A DNA stretch of 8,461 bases from Pseudomonadota bacterium (lineage in GTDB: Bacteria > Pseudomonadota > Gammaproteobacteria > Xanthomonadales > Xanthomonadaceae), in the NCBI GenBank assembly GCA_023423855.1, contig JAFAEU010000327.1, forward strand, positions 1 through 8,461. Direction: 5' to 3'. Below are positions 6,913-8,461 of this stretch, piece after piece (positions within the stretch are counted from its first letter, which is position 1; each line of letters opens with the position of its first letter). The position numbers and the translations under genes are program-made. The notes under the pieces are model-generated. The model saw only the letters and a program-made list of their open reading frames with translations. It made no database searches and was not told where the DNA came from.

Positions 6913-6987
6913 GTCGTCCCGAACGCAGTGAGGGATCTGCTGTTCACTGTGTTTGCAAGCGAGATCCCTCTCTGCGTTCGGGATGAC
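6913..6987. repeat. 75-bp imperfect palindrome, dispersed-repeat type
   Basis: The arms 6913-6938 and 6962-6987 pair over 26 positions with one G-T wobble and one T-T mismatch, around a 23-nt loop. The outer arm begins GTCGTCCCGAACGCAG on one side and reads GTCATCCCGAACGCAG from the other strand, followed by GAGGGATCT. Intergenic palindromes of this style recur in many high-GC proteobacterial chromosomes, so a dispersed REP-like element is the best reading; only one copy is in this window. It lies between the methyltransferase stop and the ydfG promoter and could end or protect the 3' end of the methyltransferase mRNA. Confidence 0.75.
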
Positions 6988-7028
6988 AATCTGGGGACGC
7001 CGCCGCCGGGGGAGCATACAGGCGCGAT

Positions 7029-7595
7029 CTACCAGATGTACGGCAACAGCCGCCACGTCGTGCGGGCATAGGCCGGATACGCGTCGGGGAATGCTTCGGC
7101 CAGCACGCGTTCCTCGACGCGGATGCGGTGCAGGAACGCCAGCGTCACCGGCGCCATCACCGCCAGCAGCGACGACCACGTGCCCAGCGCGAGAGCGAAG
7201 CCGAGGAAGCTCAGCAGCGCGCCGGCGTAGGAGGGATGCCGAAGCAGCCGATAGGGGCCGTGGCGGATCAGTTCGTGGTCGGGCCGCACCGAAACGTCAA
7301 CCGTGAACTGGCGCGCCAGCACCCGGATCGACCACCCCCGCAGCGCCATGCCAGCGAGCATCAGGATCAGACCGGTCCCGTGCAGCCACGGCTGGGCCGC
7401 GGGCGGGAAGCACCATGCACCCGCGATCGCCAGCCCCACCGCCACGGCGACGCTGGCGGCGATGGTCAGGTGCAGCCGCCGCAGCGTGCCGGCGTCGCCG
7501 CGGCGGGCGCCATCGATCGAGCGACGGCGGTTGATCCAGGCTTCGCTGGCGAACCACAGCGCACACAGGGCGAGGAACAGCGGATTGACCGGCAT
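7029..7595 (-). CDS. Isoprenylcysteine carboxyl methyltransferase-family membrane protein
   Basis: A 188-residue integral membrane protein of the ICMT/PEMT-like superfamily, which uses S-adenosylmethionine at the membrane face. Membrane segments lie near 4-22, 43-63, 68-88 and 125-155. The signature RHGPYRLLRHPSYAG (111-125), the double glutamate in RVEERVL (161-162) and the C-terminal YPAYARTTWRLLPYIW fit the family's cofactor-binding region. Bacteria have no prenylated CAAX proteins, so the real substrate is unknown; lipids, isoprenoids or small molecules are possible. The start ATG at 7595 gives a proper membrane N-terminus; the same frame runs 98 codons further upstream but there it lies antiparallel to nothing sensible and overlaps the neighbouring gene, so it was dropped. 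The ribosome site is weak. It is 58 bp downstream of the lysine-rich-tail gene. Confidence 0.85.
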   Translation of the reverse strand: MPVNPLFLALCALWFASEAWINRRRSIDGARRGDAGTLRRLHLTIAASVAVAVGLAIAGAWCFPPAAQPWLHGTGLILMLAGMALRGWSIRVLARQFTVDVSVRPDHELIRHGPYRLLRHPSYAGALLSFLGFALALGTWSSLLAVMAPVTLAFLHRIRVEERVLAEAFPDAYPAYARTTWRLLPYIW

Positions 7596-7609
7596 CGGTG
7601 GCTCGCGCG

Positions 7610-7634
7610 AAAGCCGGCAGGCTAGCAAGCCGGC
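7610..7634 (-). terminator. Possible terminator after the lysine-rich-tail gene
   Basis: On the minus strand, two copies of GCCGGC (7634-7629 and 7618-7613) can pair as a 6-bp all-GC stem with a 10-nt loop, directly followed by TTT (7612-7610). It lies 20 bp beyond the gene's stop. The short stem and T-run make this tentative. Confidence 0.3.
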
Positions 7635-7653
7635 CGTGCGCGTGATGCGACGG

Positions 7654-8055
7654 TCAGGGTTTCGAGGGTTTGCCGGTCGACCTTGTGGCCGATTTCTTCG
7701 TGGCCGACTTCGTTGCAGGCTTCGCCGCGTCGGCCCTGTCCGGCTTCGCGGCCTCGCCGGGCGCCTTGCGCTTGCGTCCGGTGGACGACTTGCCGCGCGT
7801 CCTGGCCTTGGTGGCGCGATGCTTCTCCAGCATGTCCTCGGCCAGCACCACGTCCTCGGACAGGATGCCGGCGGCCTTGGCGATGGCAATCCGCGCCTGC
7901 GCCTTGTTCTCGTCGGGATTGGCCTGCAGCAGTTCGCGGATCGCCTCGCGCAGCGCCTTCTCGGCGCTGCGCTTGAGCTTGAGGTCGCTGCTCTCGCGGA
8001 ACAGCGCCATCAGCGCATCGACGACGGGTTTGATCAGTGCGGCTTCGATGGCCAT
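7654..8055 (-). CDS. Hypothetical protein with helical head and histone H1-like lysine/alanine-rich tail
   Basis: A 133-residue protein that I do not recognise as a named family. Residues 1-80 are predicted helical from composition, with alternating charged and aliphatic residues (for example IKPVVDALMALFRESSDLKL and ILSEDVVLAEDMLEKHR). Residues 81-133 form a low-complexity tail with 17 lysines or arginines and only 3 acidic residues. The tail contains RKRK (94-97), three AKP-type units and two KSAT repeats, much like histone H1-like or AlgP-type tails of proteobacteria. Binding to DNA, RNA or another polyanion is therefore plausible but inferred from composition only. The start ATG at 8055 has GGAGG 8 nt upstream. 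No signal peptide or membrane segment is seen, so it should be cytoplasmic. It is monocistronic or leads into the methyltransferase gene 58 bp downstream. Confidence 0.8.
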   Translation of the reverse strand: MAIEAALIKPVVDALMALFRESSDLKLKRSAEKALREAIRELLQANPDENKAQARIAIAKAAGILSEDVVLAEDMLEKHRATKARTRGKSSTGRKRKAPGEAAKPDRADAAKPATKSATKKSATRSTGKPSKP

Positions 8056-8063
8056 GGCGGCTG

Positions 8064-8068
8064 CCTCC
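8064..8068 (-). promoter_or_regulatory. Ribosome binding site of the lysine-rich-tail protein
   Basis: GGAGG on the minus strand, 8 nt before the ATG at 8055. It confirms both the start and that the frame is a real gene. Confidence 0.65.
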
Positions 8069-8102
8069 GTTCAGGCCTGACAGTGTGCCGCAGCGGGATC
8101 GC

Positions 8103-8118
8103 GCGGGTTGCGACCCGC
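8103..8118 (-). terminator. Short hairpin after the SPOR gene
   Basis: GCGGGT/ACCCGC forms a 6-bp stem with a 4-nt loop, 14 bp beyond the SPOR gene's stop. No T-run follows. It may mark the transcript end, but the evidence is thin. Confidence 0.2.
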
Positions 8119-8132
8119 CTGCGACCGCGCGC

Positions 8133-8461
8133 TCAGTTCGCCTTGATCGCCAGCGCCGGCAGGCCGCCGTTGCCGAGCTTCTGCTTGGCTTCGGCCAGTT
8201 CGGTGGCGGTGCCGTAGGGACCCATGCGCACGCGGTAGACGGTCTTGCCGTTGGCGTCGCCCGATTCCACCCGCGCCGACAGGCCGAGCAGGGCGATCCG
8301 CGCCTTGAGCGCCTCGGCGTCGCCGGAGGTGCTGAAGGAGCCGGCCTGGAGGAGGTAGCGGGCGCCGTCGGCGGTGGCCGTGGCGGGGCGGGTGGCCGGC
8401 GACACGGTCGCCGCAGGGGTCGCCGCGGTGGCGGCAGGTGCGGTCGGCGCCGGGGCTGGCG
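8133..8461 (-). CDS. SPOR-domain protein, C-terminal part (5' end outside window)
   Basis: The frame is open to the right edge (109 complete codons plus TGA). The upstream portion is an Ala/Pro/Thr-rich linker, and the last 75 or so residues form a SPOR domain: YLLQAGSFSTSGDAEALKARI, then LGLSARVES, KTVYRVRMGPYGT and the helix ATELAEAKQKL. SPOR domains bind peptidoglycan strands stripped of stem peptides at division septa, so this is probably a periplasmic protein, anchored by an N-terminal part not seen here, as in FtsN, DamX or DedD. A GTG at 8405 could be read as a start, but the linker continues in frame beyond it, so the true start is outside the window. Which SPOR protein it is cannot be decided without the missing N-terminus. 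Confidence 0.88.
   Translation of the reverse strand, partial: PAPAPTAPAATAATPAATVSPATRPATATADGARYLLQAGSFSTSGDAEALKARIALLGLSARVESGDANGKTVYRVRMGPYGTATELAEAKQKLGNGGLPALAIKAN

Noticed and set aside
6004..7071. 355-codon plus-strand frame across the receptor leader, ydfG and the palindrome
   Set aside because: Antisense to ydfG, it also reads through the palindromic repeat and has no domain or ribosome binding site.
8403..8405. GTG as the start codon of the SPOR protein
   Set aside because: The frame stays open upstream and continues the same Ala/Pro/Thr linker to the window edge, so the gene clearly begins outside.
1..8461. tRNA or rRNA genes, CRISPR arrays, insertion sequences, prophage or toxin-antitoxin genes
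   Set aside because: No cloverleaf or rRNA signature, no regularly spaced direct repeats, and no transposase or integrase motif was seen in any frame.

Overview
The window is GC-rich chromosomal DNA with third-position G/C bias throughout. Its gene content (SpeA-type arginine decarboxylase, YdfG-like reductase, a siderophore-type TonB-dependent receptor with a PepSY reductase cassette, a SPOR protein) and a dispersed palindromic repeat resemble the gammaproteobacterial Lysobacterales (Xanthomonadaceae, e.g. Lysobacter, Luteimonas or Stenotrophomonas relatives). This placement is inference from content and style, not from a marker gene.

Layout, left to right. (1) Positions 1-1425, plus strand: the C-terminal three quarters of biosynthetic arginine decarboxylase, cut by the left edge. 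(2) A 108-bp convergent gap with weak hairpins. (3) Positions 1534-5991, minus strand: a four-gene iron-uptake cassette, transcribed TonB-dependent receptor, DUF3325-like membrane protein, DUF3649-like membrane protein, PepSY-type inner-membrane protein. The last three genes overlap by 4 to 11 bp and the receptor ends 27 bp before the first of them. (4) A 126-bp leader upstream of the receptor holding two overlapping hairpins. (5) Positions 6118-6870, minus: a YdfG-like NADP-dependent short-chain dehydrogenase. (6) A 75-bp imperfect palindrome in the gap before it. (7) Positions 7029-7595, minus: an isoprenylcysteine methyltransferase-family membrane protein. (8) Positions 7654-8055, minus: a small protein with a helical head and a lysine/alanine-rich, histone-H1-like tail. 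(9) Positions 8133-8461, minus: the C-terminal part of a SPOR-domain cell-envelope protein, cut by the right edge.

Functional reading: the receptor would take an iron-siderophore-like ligand across the outer membrane with TonB energy. The PepSY protein would then act at the inner membrane, by analogy with FoxB and FpvG of Pseudomonas, to reduce the ferric complex and release iron, with the two small membrane proteins as probable partners. The other genes look like independent housekeeping or accessory genes. No gene-free stretch exceeds 300 bases. I saw no RNA gene, CRISPR array, insertion sequence or prophage. Nothing here is clearly a new kind of system. The least explained items are the paired small membrane proteins of the iron cassette, the overlapping leader hairpins and the histone-like-tail protein.
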